Shown: piece after piece, positions 13,465-28,400 of the stretch
Layout of the letters: every line of letters starts with the position of its first letter
Numbering within the stretch: the first letter of the stretch is position 1
Assembly: GCA_936440205.1 (NCBI GenBank)
Contig: OW387133.1
Span: 73,904,374-73,968,373, forward strand
Reading direction: 5' to 3'
Source of the DNA: Lepidonotus clava
Taxonomy: Eukaryota > Annelida > Polychaeta > Phyllodocida > Polynoidae
Length of the DNA stretch: 64,000 nt
Translations under genes and position numbers: made by a program
Notes under the pieces: model-generated
What the model was told of the DNA's origin: nothing
Seen by the model: the letters and a program-made list of their open reading frames with translations, nothing else
The model's database searches: none

Positions 13465-16400
13465 GTAAGTAGATAATCACAGGATGGTAGATCTTTTGAC
13501 GATCGCCGGTTGACCATCTACATCTAGATCTAGTCACTGAACGCCACTGAACTACTGTCCTGAGGCTGAAGTCAGTTAGTCTACTTCTAGATCTACTGTT
13601 TCCCCAGTGCACTGCCACAGGCTACAGTTAGAATCCGGTACTGTAGGGAGGTACCAAAACATACATCAGGTTCAAAAGTTATGTAATCACAACGATCAAT
13701 CTGCATAGACTTATACTATAGATATGGGACATGTATATATAATATTAATATAATAATAATCACAGTCATAGACTCATACTCAAATTTAGTGGACTAGACA
13801 CAAATAAAAAATGTATCTATATATATCATGCAAGCCCAAGAATCTCAACTTGCCCCCTATGTCGAATCATTCATACTAAAGACAATATCGCACAGGAAAC
13901 ATGGTACTGCAGTGTTCGAAATTAACTTTATGATTCATGCGCCTGCGTAAGCTGAAAAGTATTACCTTGTGCAGTCTGGAAAGAACCCATAAGGGTTGGC
14001 CGGACGTTAAACCACCCCAACAAACAAAGCCGGGCGCATGTATACTAAAAGAATGTGCTCAAGACTTTGTCCTTGCACTCCCCTGATATATAGATATGAA
14101 AATAAGGTGAAAAAACGTGCACACGCCAGGTGCATACTGCCAAAAATCGTGCACCCGTCGGCGGAAATGTGTGCGCCGGGCGCAGGGCGCACCCTTAATT
14201 TCGAACACTGTACTGTAGGGAGGTACCAAAACATACATCAGGTTCAAAAGTTATGTAATCATAACGATCAATCTGTATAGACTTATAGATATGGGACATG
14301 TATATATAATATTAATATAATAATAATCACAGTCATAGACTCATACTCAAATTTAGTGGACCAGACACAAATAAAAAATGTATCTATATTATATATCATG
14401 CAAGCCCAAGAATCTCAACTTGCCCCCTATGTCGAATCATTCATACTAAAGACAATATCGCACAGGAAACATGGTGAGCTCTAGCATTGGTCAGATGTTA
14501 GAATTTGTGAAGAAGTGTAGTACAATAAAGCTTATTGAACTTGAACTCATAGCGATAGACATTCAGTTTAAAATTAGCACCAACATTACAACAAGAGAAA
14601 CTGTTAAGTCGACCTATCCAATGATTCAGAGCCGGGAAGAAAAATTGTTCTATTTCAGTGTAGACTGGTAGTTGTACGTGTCTCTCCCTGATTGTTCAGG
14701 GCTGATCCCACCTTGGGAATATTTGGGTGTCTGACGGTGAGAAACCAGTACAATTTTCTTAAAAACCACGACAAAATTCTCCACAGGATGGTAAAACTAT
14801 TTCGATATTTTTGTCTTTGGGAAAAGAATGTTTTTCAACGTTCAAATGCGTTTTATACTTGATATGCTGTGATTAGGACTTTTAGGCCAAAGAAAACATT
14901 AAGTCACTGTGGATAGTCAAATTTTCTTTCTAAAAATCTAGCCTAAAAATGTATATTAAAATTCTTTATCAGGTTTCTATGTTTCCAATATCCTACCCAC
15001 GGCCAGTTTACACAGATTAAGCCATAACTATAGGGTACAATCAGAAACAGTTTAGTAATTAGGTCCTCCCCCCTCCCCTCCCCCCCGCAAAAAAATAAAA
15101 TAAAATAAAATAAATAAATAAAAATAAAAATAATAGTTGTGTTCAGGTTTCCCGACCAACCATATTTGCTATTATTTTGCCCTGACCCTAGATTATTTTC
15201 AGAGAAGATATTGAGGGAATCATTAAAATGCGGCAAAAAATGGAAATCAGGCCCGTATCCAGGAATTTCTGTGTGTGTGTGTGGTGGTGGGGGGGGGGGG
15301 GGGTGACCATATACCAAAAGTGGACCTTTCTTAATTAATAATGAAATTTAAAGTGTAGGAAAGGGAAATAGCTTGCGTGGATTTAGGGGGGGGGGGCTAT
15401 TTTGGCCCAAAACTTGATTTTTTAAAAGTAAAATACATGTGCCCGGAGGGCGCGGCCAAAAGTTTTGCCATAACCTACAGTTATTTTAAATTTCTGGGTC
15501 CACCCCTGTATGGTCTGTATAGGCTTTTCTAGCACAGTGACATGACACAGTACATGTGCCAAAATAAGGAATGTAGATTAATAGATAAGGCAAAAAAAAA
15601 ATAGTTGTTCAGGTAACATGGGTTTAAAAAAAATGGGGTAGGTAGGTCGAAATATTTTTGTTCTTTTTCTATGTCTTTTTTTTACATACCAAAGAGACCC
15701 GGCCAGTGTTGAAAATAAAATATATTCCAAATATCCCCTAAAACACTTTTAGCATCCAAAATACATGCCCTGAGCATCTATATGTTGTTTATTGGTTTTC
15801 CATGCATTTTAACCCTTTAAAGACGCCAGTATCTCTCAGGCATCACCACCTATTGACACCTGTATCTCTCAGGCATCACCAGGCCTAGACGCCAGATGCC
15901 TGAGAGATACATAGCACATATGTCAGAATTGTGAATTTGATGCTTAATATATATCAAAAACTTTTTTTTTTCTTTTTAAAAAGAATGGAATGGACCAAAT
16001 TATAATTTATCTGACAATTGTCATTTTAGGAAATAATTATTTATATTCATGTTTTTGCTTCTTATTGGACTAATTTAAAACTTTATGGTATCAGTGGCGT
16101 CCTTTGGACATATTCCCTCAGTTATTTGGTGTCCATTTTGCACTATTTGAAAATTTTGTGGAGTCTTGAAAGGGTTAAGGTCAATTCTTTTGGATTTTGA
16201 AAAAAAAAAATTACAAATTTCCTGAAAAAAAAAAAGTTTTGGTAGGACCAAAACATTTGGGTAGGTAGGGTTACCTGAACACAACATTTTTATTTTTGGC
16301 CTGATGAAAAGATTTTGAGCTAGACTGGTTGTTATTTGTCTTCGTTTATTTATAGGGGAGTATCATTATTAAAGTTCGTATTTGTTCATATCCTGTACCG

Positions 16401-19400
16401 ATTTGTTTATTCATTATTCGACTGCGTGATGTTTCATCGCTTATCAATTATATGTCGTTTATTCGAAGATGTTAATAAAGTGTGTCGTACTAAGATAAAG
16501 GGGAGTTCTTAGTGATTAATCGTCGAAATAGCTAGCTTTGTCCAGATAGATGCTATCCTGGACCATAGTTCAGTTCTTAGTGGTAGAGATTCTAAGTAAA
16601 GGGGCTCAAACCTATACAAAAAACACGTGCTTGGCAAGAGGTCAGTTTATTACATCCATGACAATATTCCGAAGGTACAAGTATACAGTTCTCCATCCAT
16701 ACAGGTCTTTCCTTTCATTTCACAATTCTAACACATCAGTAACAATCCAACCAGGTATAGCTATGATTAAGCTTCCCCTTTCACAAGGTATATACGCTCC
16801 AACACTGTTGAGAGAGTCACCTCTCGTCTACCAGTAACGGAGACCATCGGTAGGGTCTCTGTCACATCCAGTACGCAGTCCGTAAGGCTAAGCCTAAGCC
16901 GTACCAATCCTTACTATCACCTAATCGTTGTGGTTACTACCATCTTAACACTACCCGTGTGATCTGTATGTCAGACTATTGCTCCATGTGTTCTGATCGA
17001 ACTCTATCTTGGTCTGCTCGTCTGTCTCAAGTCTCATACCGCTTATATAGCGACAGCCAAAAGGCTTGTCGCTATACTCATTTACACTAATACTTAACGA
17101 TGTCTTACTTATCTCTCATACTGCCCATTCTTACTTATATAAACTAGTTCTACTTCTAACTATCATATAAACTAATGTTGACGGCGAAGCCTGCTGTCCT
17201 CAGTATCTTTTAGCTAGATGTTTCGGTTCATAATGTACCCTTACAGGTCTCCATCATCATTCGTCGTACCTGTGCGTACCTGCAGGACGTGTCAGCCCCG
17301 CTGCAGTCCCTACGCCTGGGGACTTCACCACTCTCCACATACTCTAACTATGCCACTAAACGATGGCGCCGCCTGGCGCCTAGCACACGTATCAGCGTTA
17401 CATGTTTTACTATAATATTCTTGCCAATACAAACAAGTTTACAATATTTTATTATTAGCTTCTATAGTCTATTCTAGTTCTTCTTGCACTGTACCTCAGT
17501 GCAATTTTTCCAAAAAGTGGACCTAGCCTAGCCAAGGGGGTGGGGGTGACGCATACCCCACGTCATACCCTAGGCCAAAATAGAAAATACTTGTGTTCAG
17601 TCTGTCTGGACCCATCTTATGATATTCATGTTTAAATGAGAAAATTCGTCGGCCGTCTGGGCCGATTTTAATGCATTTACCTTGAAAATTGTCGGCCCCA
17701 ATACGACATTTTCAGCCGTTGAGCAATGGGCACACTGGTTTTAAAAAAGGACCAATGTTTGAGACTTACGCCTGCCGATTTTGAATCAAGACCAATAAAA
17801 AAACTGATAAAGTAGTGTTGAATCGGGCCGGTTGGCCAACATCTATGCCTTTTCCACGTTACACGTTTCACAGCTATTCTTGAACAGGGATAGCTTGGTT
17901 ATTGAGGACTTGAAATTTCAGTTGTGTACTTGATGGATCATGCCCATACCCTAACTTTTGATATCTGGAAAATAATCTTAGAAAAAATATAGTATTTTTT
18001 AATCAAATCAAACCTATGACCCTCTTTAGAAATGCTTTAGAAATGATGTTAAAAAAATGCTTTAGAAATGATGTTTAAAAAAACAGGTTTCTGTTCAGGT
18101 TTCCTGATCGACCCTAATTTTTGCCATGTGCCAATTTTTTCTCTCAAAGAAAGTATTTAGGAAAATCATTAAAATTCAACTATTATGAGCACATAAACAT
18201 TAAATGTCTCATGAACAAATGTAGGACAGATGTTCTTTGAGGATGATCCCTTTTTCACGCAGAGTTACCGTTGGAACTCTACCCAAAATATTACCTTTCC
18301 AAGATCCAATGAGCGTTTGCTAGATGGGTTTCCTGTTTCTAATTCGCGTCAAAAGATGGCCCTAGAGCCGATTTAGAATAGAAATACGACATAGACAACT
18401 AACTTCTTATGAGCTTGAATCCTAAGCGCGTTCTCACCATAATGATATTCACGTTGGGACAGACAAGTCACCGCTGGCCACCAAAAGGGTCCTAGTTCTT
18501 GACCCAGGGAAGGTGTGTACTCCATACACAGCGGGGGTTGGTATTACTATAGAAATGTATACTTAGGCAACACATGTGTATTCTATATTTTTCTTGTCTC
18601 AGCTCATTCTTCAGGTCTAGCCAACATAACAATTAACATGGGTTGTCTTGTGCCACACATGTTCGTAGAGTGTGAGGTGTTATTGTTAGACCAGGGTTTC
18701 CAACTTTTTAAGTCTATTGGACATAAGAATTTTTAAAATGATATCACGTTATATTAAAAAATATTAAAAAATGATATACCTACCAGTACCACTTACAAAC
18801 CTCACCTGTAACTACCAACCCTTGACTGTTACTACATGTATCTACTCTCACCTGTATTTACCTAACATAAACTGTCACTATCCTTCGTCAAAAGTAACTA
18901 CCAACCCTCACCTGCAGCTACTAACTTACGCCCACTGTGCGTTTCATGCCAGGTGAGGGTGGGAAGTGTCAGATTAGGGTTGGTTGTTACAGATGCAGAT
19001 CGGTAGCTATTGAGGTTAGTAGATACATATGAGTATGGGTATTGAAAGGACAGGGTTGGTAGGTAAATATGAGGATGGCTGCTGAAAATGGTATGTATTG
19101 ACAGGTCAGGGTGAATAGTGATAGGGCTATCTGAACACAACAATTTTTCTTTTAGGCCTACGTAATTGCAGATCTAAAAGAGACCACTGCTGGTCCTCTC
19201 CTGATATGAGCATACGGACATTTGCACCAAGAAATAGATCATGTATATCTAGTTCCCCTGACATCCAAACATGAGATGCTTGTTAACACATGCCAAATGC
19301 TGAGAAAGTTAACTTCTCTTTTGAATGTAAGACATTGTATACATTTATTTAGTCTCCATTTCTTTTAAATTGTACCTTTTAAATTCAGATCATTTATAGG

Positions 19401-22400
19401 AATTTGATTTAAATTGTTCCCACCCAGCATTGATGCAAACAACCATCATTTTTAGTTTTGTTGATACAAGGCCACTCCACGTGACTGTTTGTTTAGAAGA
19501 TTCCCAGGATGAACCTTTTAAGCTTAGGTTTAACAACGCCTATAGGAAAGGGCAAAGGGAAGGGACAGAATACCTTATATTTTCTAACCTCCACTCCCAA
19601 GTCCAGACATTAAGAGTACATCCCGGGAGATTAGAGATTTCCCAGAATCGTACATAAGCAATTATAGAGACACTTAGATATGAACAGCATCGTACAATAA
19701 GATGAGAAACAGGCTGGGGCAAATTACCTCTCTCCGTTTGAATTGATTAGAATTGGATGAAAACTGGAACGATGAATTGATCTCTTAGTTTGTGTTTAGA
19801 AACTCCTCCTGCACATAATAATATTTTATCAAAATGTCTTAAAAATCCAGGAAAAATCGCATGCTTACCCACTTCAGTACTACAGTAAGTTAACATCATA
19901 TTAGATGAAGTCAAACTAACTCATGGCACTCAGGGATCTACACTGTATACACTAAATAAAATCATTGATAAGCTTCATTTGAAAGATATTGCGTGTTAGC
20001 AAATGTGGTATTAATAAGCTGAACACAAAGTTAGCAAGACAACATTCTTGCTTATACACCCTCCTTTTTGTTTTGAGGGCGTCCTACAGTGGTTATTGGT
20101 AATGGCGCCCCCAAAGGTTTATCATCGGATGTTCTGCATTGTATAAAACCAGGGATCAGATCCCGCATTGGATTATATTAATGATGTGTTTAACTTTGAA
20201 GGCACTGACAAAATGCAAAAGCTTGATAAGTTGCAAGAGAAAGCCCCTGGTAATTAGAATTTTCTTTAAATAAAGAAAATGTCGCTGTTCGAAAATCAGT
20301 ATGGTATTAACCATTCTTAAGTGAAGGAGAATTGAAATGTTCACACAATGTTAAGGCTGCCGCAAATTGTCCCGTCGCGACGCAGATCCGACCCGATTCT
20401 CGTCGGGTAAAGTACTTGACTTGACGCGTCGGGTCGGGTCGGCACTGAATCGGGAGCGGTCTGGTACTATCAAACCTGTTTGATATGGCCCGATGCCGTT
20501 CGGCCTGTCCCGGGGCCTGTTCAAGTGTTGGGTTCGGGAGTGGGTGGTCCCGACGCCGCGGGGGATTGAGTCGGATTGGATCTGCGTTGGGTTGGGATAG
20601 TTTGCTGTAAATGTGAAATAAGATACGGCGCTTCTCAGCAAACCTACGATTAAGCTAAAAATAGATAACTGTTATTCAGTATTGACCATGGCCTAATATG
20701 ATGAACTAAAATTGTGGAATAAACCGTCCACAGACTTGAAAAATCTGGAAAGCCGATATAAATTCAAAATATCGATAAAGTAAAAAATTACAGTTTGTAT
20801 CTGTTGGAATTTGTCTGTAAATATTTTGCCGAGGTACAGTGTTGTTTTTATTTATGAGATGTTCAACGTTAAAACAACATGTTTCAATCAATAACGATCT
20901 TCATCAGGTTATATGATCAATGTATGTATCATTCGCCACCATTGATTGGGTGATCACATTTATCAGGTTATGTGTGGTGTATTGAGTCTCTACATGCACA
21001 GGCTTCCTAGACTAGGAATGACCAGGCTGTGTATTGCATCATATACCACTTCCTCTCCAACTTCCTGTCATTGGAAACCCAAAGTATACACTAGGTGGCA
21101 CAACTTAATAGATCTTTTGCATTCATTTTGGACACATTACATTGGTTTATTTCTTTATGTTTCAATATTGATAAAGGTAACCAAGTGTCCCTAGGTTAAC
21201 ACTCTCCAAGCAGATATTTAGTTTTTCATTATTCATATATTCTCAAATTACATTATAATTATTGAAATGTAGGAACATTGGAGTGGTTCTAGAATCAGAC
21301 TTATATAAGATTTTTTTTTTTTTTTTTTCTTTTTACCTTTATTTAAAAGTTTATGTTTTGACTGCTGGTAATCTCCCAACAGGTTTTTATCACTCTCCAA
21401 GCAGATTTTAGGTTTACACTCTCCATGCAGATGTTAGGTTTCAAATTTTTGTTTTTGCATCAAATTTATATGTTTTGACTGCTGGTAATCTACAAATAGA
21501 TTTTCATCACTCTCCAAGCAGACTTTAAGGCTTACACTCTCCAAGCAGATGTTTGGTTTTCAAAATTGTCTTTTTGCATCAAGTTTAAAAGTTTTGACTG
21601 CTCGCAATGTGTAAACAGGTTTTCATCACTCTCCAAGCAGATTGTAAGGTGTACACTCTCCAAGCAGATGTTTCATTTTCAAATTTGTATTTTTGCATCA
21701 AGTTTATGTTTTCACTGCTGGTAATCTCCACATAGGTTCTCATCACTCTCCAATCAGATTTTAAGGCTCACTCTCTCCAAGCAGATGCTTGGTTTTCAAA
21801 ATTTTCTTGCGGCATCAAGTTTATGTTTTCCCTGCTGGTAATCTCCATATAGGTTCTCATCTCTCCAATCAGATTTTAAGGCTCACACTCTCCAAGCAGA
21901 TGCTTGGTTTTCAAAATTTTCTTGTGGCATCAAGTTTAAATGTTTTGACTGCTGGTAATGTTGAAACAGGTTTTCATTACTCTCCAAGCCGATATTTAGT
22001 ATTCATTTTTCATTTATTCTCAGGTTTCATTGTATTGAATGTTAGGATCATTGGAGTGCTTCTAGTATCAGTCTTGCACACAATTTGCATTTCTTTCTTT
22101 TTTTCTTTTTTTTCCCTTTCTTTTTTCAAAAATTTAGGTTTTGACTGATGGTTATCTCCAAACAGGTTTTTATCACTCTCCAAGCAGATGTTCAGTTTCA
22201 AATTTTTGTTTTTGCATCAAATTTATGTTTTGACTGCTGGTAATCTACAAATAGATTTTCATCACTCTCCAAGCAGACTTTTAGGCTTACACTCTCCAAG
22301 CAGATGTTTGGTTTTCAAAATTTTCTTTTTGCATCAGGTTTAAATGTTTTGACTGCTGGTTATGTGTAAACAGGTTTTCATCACTCTCCAAGCAGATTGT

Positions 22401-25400
22401 AAGACGTACACTCTCCAAACAGATGTTTGGTTTTCAAATTTTTATTTTTGCATCAAGTTTAAATGTTTTGACTGCTGGTAATCTCCAAACAGGTTCTTAT
22501 CACTCTCCAAGCAGACTTTTAGGCTTACACTCTCCAAGCAGATGTTTGGTTTTCAAAATTTTCTTTTTGCGTCAAGTTTAAATGTTTTGACTCCTGGTTA
22601 TGCATAAACAGGTTTTCATCACTCTCCAAGCAGATTGTAAGGCGTACACTCTCCAAGCAGATGTTTGGTTTTCAAATTTTTATTTTTGCATCAAGTTTAA
22701 ATGTTTTGACTGCTGGTAATCTCCAAACAGGTTTTTATCACTCTCCAAGCAGATTGTTAGGTGTACATTCTCCAAGCAGAGGTTCAGTTTCAAATTTATA
22801 TTTTTGCATCAAGTTTAAATGTTTTGACTGCTGGTAATCTACAAATATATTTTCATCACTCTCCAAGCAGACTTTAAGGCTTACACTCTCCAAGCAGATG
22901 TTTGGTTTTCAAAATTATCTTTTTGCATCAAGTTTGAATATTTTGACTACTGGTAATATCTAAACAGGTTTTTATCACTCTCCAAGCAGAATTTAAGGTT
23001 TACACTCTCCAAGCAGATGTTTTCTTTTAACAAATTTTGCATTAAGTTTATGTTTTCACTGCTGGTAGGGCCTACTCTCCAAGCAGATTTTAGGGTTTAC
23101 ATTTCCATGCAGAGTATACAATTTTTCTTATGTCACCATCATTTTTTGATTAAAACTAAATAAACTTATTTTATTAGTAATTAACGTCCGTCATTTACAC
23201 TTAATCACATTAATTAGTGGCGTTCTTTTGTTTTTTAAACAAATGCGAGCTTGTGTATGTTATACATTGTATAATTATCTATGATATCAAATATGAATTG
23301 TATTCACCCACATGAACTATTGTTTGGTGATAATTTTATAAAATGGTAATAGGTGTCTGTACTAATGCTAATAATAAACAATGGAATTGGATTGGAGCTG
23401 TGTCCTTGCGTTTCAACGTTCGCATGGAGATTATTGAAATTGAGGATGAGTAACAAACCAACCAGTTTGCGGCAACTTTGCCTTGATGTCTACTGCAGTG
23501 AAAAAGGGCATATGAAGTTATTGTGATCCTATTTCTGTTAATAGAATAAGGATTTGTCCCCAATAGGTTGGGTTACCCAATTTCTTATCTGACTCTCATA
23601 TTGGTCATTCCTGAATCAGTTTTTGAATTTTCTAAGGGATGATATCTATACAGTATACATATAGAATTATTCGGTACTTTTTAGAACTGGTCCCATCGTG
23701 TGTCAGATCAAATGGGGACAGTTTGCTGTATTTGTCTCCGTCCCTCCCCATCCAGACTTCTGACCCTGTTTCAGTGGAGGACTCATGACGCCAGAACGAA
23801 GGGTACAAGGAGTAAAAAGCCATCCCTCGTTATATCACAGCCCATGCTACATCCATTCCAGGTCCTCATCTATCATTCCAACATTGATAATTCTTTGCTA
23901 AGATGTCAGTGTATCAAGCGCTTGGGATATTGTTATTTGTACGAAACCAGGGCCTCGCCTTGCAAACAATTCCCAAACAGGTTTAGGGGGATATGGGCCC
24001 AAAATGGGCGAACTTTATTAGTTTTAACAATTGCTACTATAGTTGGATCACTGGTCCTATGGCTTTAATGCCTTTACTAGCAGGCGTGGATTTAGGTGGG
24101 GGGGGGGGGGGGCGTGCCAGGCAGGGTTCCCCCCCCCCCCTATTTTTGACCAAAATTTAATTTTTTAATGTAGAATTCCTGCCCCAGAGGGTGCGGGGGG
24201 GAATTTTGCTTTAGCACGCCCCCTTTTCCAAAATCCATTATGAGGTGTACCATGGAAGAGTCAAAATACTGTTTTGATAACAGAAGTTTACTTTCATTCC
24301 TTATACGCATTTATAAGTAAAATGGCCTCTACCCAACAATTGTGCAACCCTTTCGGGTCTGGTTTAATTCATGAATGAAATCAAAATCCTGATGGATTGA
24401 GATCTAACCCAAGTTATTTCTCTAGCATATAATAGGGAATGGGTCACTGGGACACTCACAGGCCCAAGGATTCAAACAATGTCAACATATATAACAAGAA
24501 GAAAAATAAGAGCATCTTGAGTGAGTAGTGACCCCTTACCAGTACTTTTTTGCGAAAAAGGCATCACCTAAGTAGTCAACGTGTTGATGTAGGATAATCT
24601 CATATTGTTTGTGTTAGGTCTGTCGGTTAACAAGCTTTGCCCATCGTTGTTAATGGAATAATTTAGAAGAAACTTAAAAAGTAGAAAAAAAGATAAGAAA
24701 TTGGGGGTTTGGGGGCACACCCCCTGATTCCTAATCAATTGTTACAACACATATTCAACCAAACCTGATAATCACGTCAATACTCTTGCCTTAAACACGT
24801 TCTTTTATTTACTTTGACCAGCACTGCCACCCGACTGTAATCCTTACTTGGTGTGGTTGATAGGTTGCTGGAAAGAAATGTTTATTTAGAGCATAGATCT
24901 ATAGGGCAACGTGATGCCTGTTTTGTAATGTAGGTAATCCTTTTAAAAGATGAGATGTTGTCCGATTTTCCTTGTTATTTTGTATACTTGGACGATTTGA
25001 AATAGTTAACATGTTCTGGTAAAGAACAGCTAGCACGACCACTGACATGTAAATCTTTTTACATTTTTGAATCTGCTAAACCCAGTTTTAAAGTAACTGC
25101 TGAAACGGACAAAGGCATTAAGAGACTTTGTACATTATTTGTGTTAAATAATCCATCGAATTGTACATGTATTCTGTTTTTTGTTACAATGGTATCTAGC
25201 TAATCATTGCTTTAATATTGACTTCCCGAGATAAAAAGTTCCATGGCCGTTTTCCCAGTTTGCAATTGTTAAGTAAAGTATAGTTCAATTGATGCCATAA
25301 TGGTCTCTGGAATATTCGACGTAGGTCAACATTTTCCATATAGTACCAGCCTGGAACAATTTATGCGAAGCCTTTTGACTTTGGCCTGAAAAAGCCCGCA

Positions 25401-28400
25401 TGACCTATACTGTGTAACACATAAAAGAACGAAAGATCCTAGAATGATTAAACAACACGGAGAGGCTTTCTAAAACATGAGAAATCTTATTGAATAATGG
25501 CCAAAACTGTATGATAATAAGTTATATAATTTGTTCAGAGATTCTGGTAATAAACACTTATGTTCGTCTTGATTAAAGGAGTTATGCACTCTCGCCACCG
25601 TTGTCCAACTCCAATGTGTGTTATGTAGATCTTTACTTTTAAACGTATGTACTATAGTTTTCTTTTTCTTTTTCAGATCATTTCCAGGCGCTGGGAACAT
25701 TGTAACATTCTCACAGTTTCTCTTCATCGCGTTGGAAGGCTTTATTTTCACCACTAAGTTTGGCAGCAAGAAACCTGTGATACCATTTTCGTAAGTACAG
25801 ATGACGCTCTTTTTTCTCATCAATTGGTATTTGCCTGCCTATTCTACTTCCATAACACTATGTATATATCAGTTAGAGTTTAAGTTAGAGTAGCTTCCAA
25901 AGGACTGGTTAGTTTGTAGGGATGTCGCTGTCTCAAACTTCACTCCTTAAAATTTCACGAAGCCTTTTCGCCAAACAGCAGATCAAATTCCTAGATTAAA
26001 AAATATTATGAAAAAAACACGCTTGATAATTATCTCAATTGCACAGTGTCGACGTTCAGTGGCCTAGACATAAACATTTTCATGGTATTATACATTTAAT
26101 AATCAAATAATACTTACATGCATGGAAATATAGCAAGGATTTGAATTAAAACGATGACGAGTTCTGTTGAACCTCTCAGCTTTCAAAACTGATGAATTTG
26201 ATTTGACATATCAGAAATGTGTGATGAAAAATAATCATCGTTATGTCTTTATGATTTAAGTGTGTCAATAACCATTTATATATAAACTTCGCAACATACA
26301 GATTATGAGATATTATAGTCAATAATCTAATCCATTGATGATTTTATGAAAGCAACAGCTTTGATCCTTCCAGGAGCAATAGCAAGCAGTAGGGTGAAAG
26401 AGGTTTACAGAAAGCTGAACTGTTTCATTTGTTTATACACGCTGATTCTATGCTTTTGCTTTAGTCAGTTAATCTAACCTGTCTCGGGATAGCTTTTTGA
26501 ATACTAAAACAATTGTTTAAGTGTAAATTATAAACAGAAAATCATGTTATATTGATTGTCCTTTTAATGACATATCCTAAGTAGAGGTAACGACTATTTA
26601 GAGATGGACAAAAAGTTTAAATATTCAAGTGACTCAATGATATTTATTTTTAGAATTCGCTTGGTTGTAGTTATTTTAAGTCTGTTCTCATTATACAAAT
26701 GTTTGTCTTAATCCAATTATTTTGGTTATCAGGGAAATTTTATAAATCAACGTCAGATGTTTCATTAACACTGACTTACACCCCTGATTTGTTTGCACAT
26801 GCTCATTCTATTGCATATATTCCCTTTGCTAAGAATGTTTCGTTTGTTTGCACACACTTATTCCATCACGAACGTCATTTTCCTTTCATCAATCAGTCAA
26901 ACTGGTCCAAAGTTAGATTTAGTAGTGCTAAAAAAGCATTGGAGTGTTATCTATAAAATTAAAGAAGTGACTTTATCAGGATTGTCCTCTTAGAGTTTGC
27001 TCCTCGACTACTTAGTCTTTATCGCTAAGATAATTTCAACGATATGAATATTAATTCTTTTAGATATAGTCTGCTGTTCCTTTATTGGAATATTCTTTTT
27101 TTAATGTTGTCAACTCGAAGTAAATTGTTTTTAGAATCGCGAGCACCTCGGTAGATCCATTCTCTTAGAGGTTTTACCAGAGACACAGATATTGTTACTA
27201 AGGATATAAAAAAAGAAAAGCTGTTTAGAAATAAATTTTCATAGAATAGTGGCTCTGGTATCCGAACCATCTTTTGACTCCCCCAAAATTTTAGATTGAA
27301 CATATTCATTTCTCTATATGTGAAATATTAATTCAGTAGAAACTCGTTAATGTTCAGTCATATTATCAGTCATCATAGACTTTCTACTGCCCATGAACGC
27401 TCTATGCTGTCATCTAAAATATAAGATTATATGTAGATAATTCCAGTCACCAATAGATTCTGTATATTGTAAACTTAAAACTTGTCTTTTTTTCTCCATA
27501 ATTTGATTCCATGTTGCTTTTTTGCATGTCTGTGCATTTGCAGATGTTTAAAACAGATGACAGCAATGTACCTAGTGACTATCATATTCCAATGTGCTAT
27601 GCTGCACTATAATATTCCCATTCCCGTCCAGATGACGCTAAGATCGGTGAGTCAGACTGCGCCCCCCAGTGTTTTCCCATAACAGTACACAGTCTCTCCT
27701 CTATCCCCTACAGCACCATTTTTCATTTGTCCTAGAAAACGCCACCACTCAAGGTTGACTCTCACCCGTCGAAACGGCCATGCATGGTCCGAAATTAGCA
27801 AATGTATTATTTCTCGATGTACATCCTCACAGAGAAACATTTGCGGTCGTTATCCGTTCGGAAAATGGTTGTCGGTTTAAAAATGATATTTATCTAATTC
27901 ATTATTATTTATATCCTTTTGACATTATAAATTAGTTAAGAAGAAATATCATCACTGCTTATTTTTTATTTTGGAAAATATTTCAGACCATGTAACGGGA
28001 GAGACACTTGAGGGCCACCAAACAGCACCGCTTATTTTCACTTTTATTTATTGCTATGCTCATCACAAAAGGTTCTCTTGCAGCCCATCATTGTCACATT
28101 TTGTTTTCATTCCATACTTTGTTTTAAGCAATTTTCCTGACTCACAGTAGTTACAATCGTGTGCTTTCAGTCATTTGTTTATTTCTGTCTGCATGCAGGA
28201 TCTATGTGAAAATGGTGTCCCTTTTCTTCGTCGTTCAAGTCACCAATAACTTAGCCTTCGCCTTCAATGTCCCGATGACCCTCCATATGATCTTCAGAGC
28301 TGTAAGTAGTTGTTGATTCCCGAGTCTCATTTTTATTTTGTGGGTTAGGAATTATTGTCATGTTAGAACAGAAAATACCCCATATCCCTTTGTTTCACAA

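Noticed and set aside
14943-15317. 124-codon minus-strand open frame rich in Pro/His and Phe/Ile
   Set aside because: Composed of translated poly-G, GT and AAATA microsatellites.
16550-16837. 95-codon open frame, with a similar one inverted at 58613-58858
   Set aside because: Both lie inside the two solo LTR copies and simply mirror each other, so they are not genes.
21200-23110. Regular repeats with a constant word, considered as a CRISPR array
   Set aside because: The host is an animal and the spacers are themselves repeated; this is a minisatellite.
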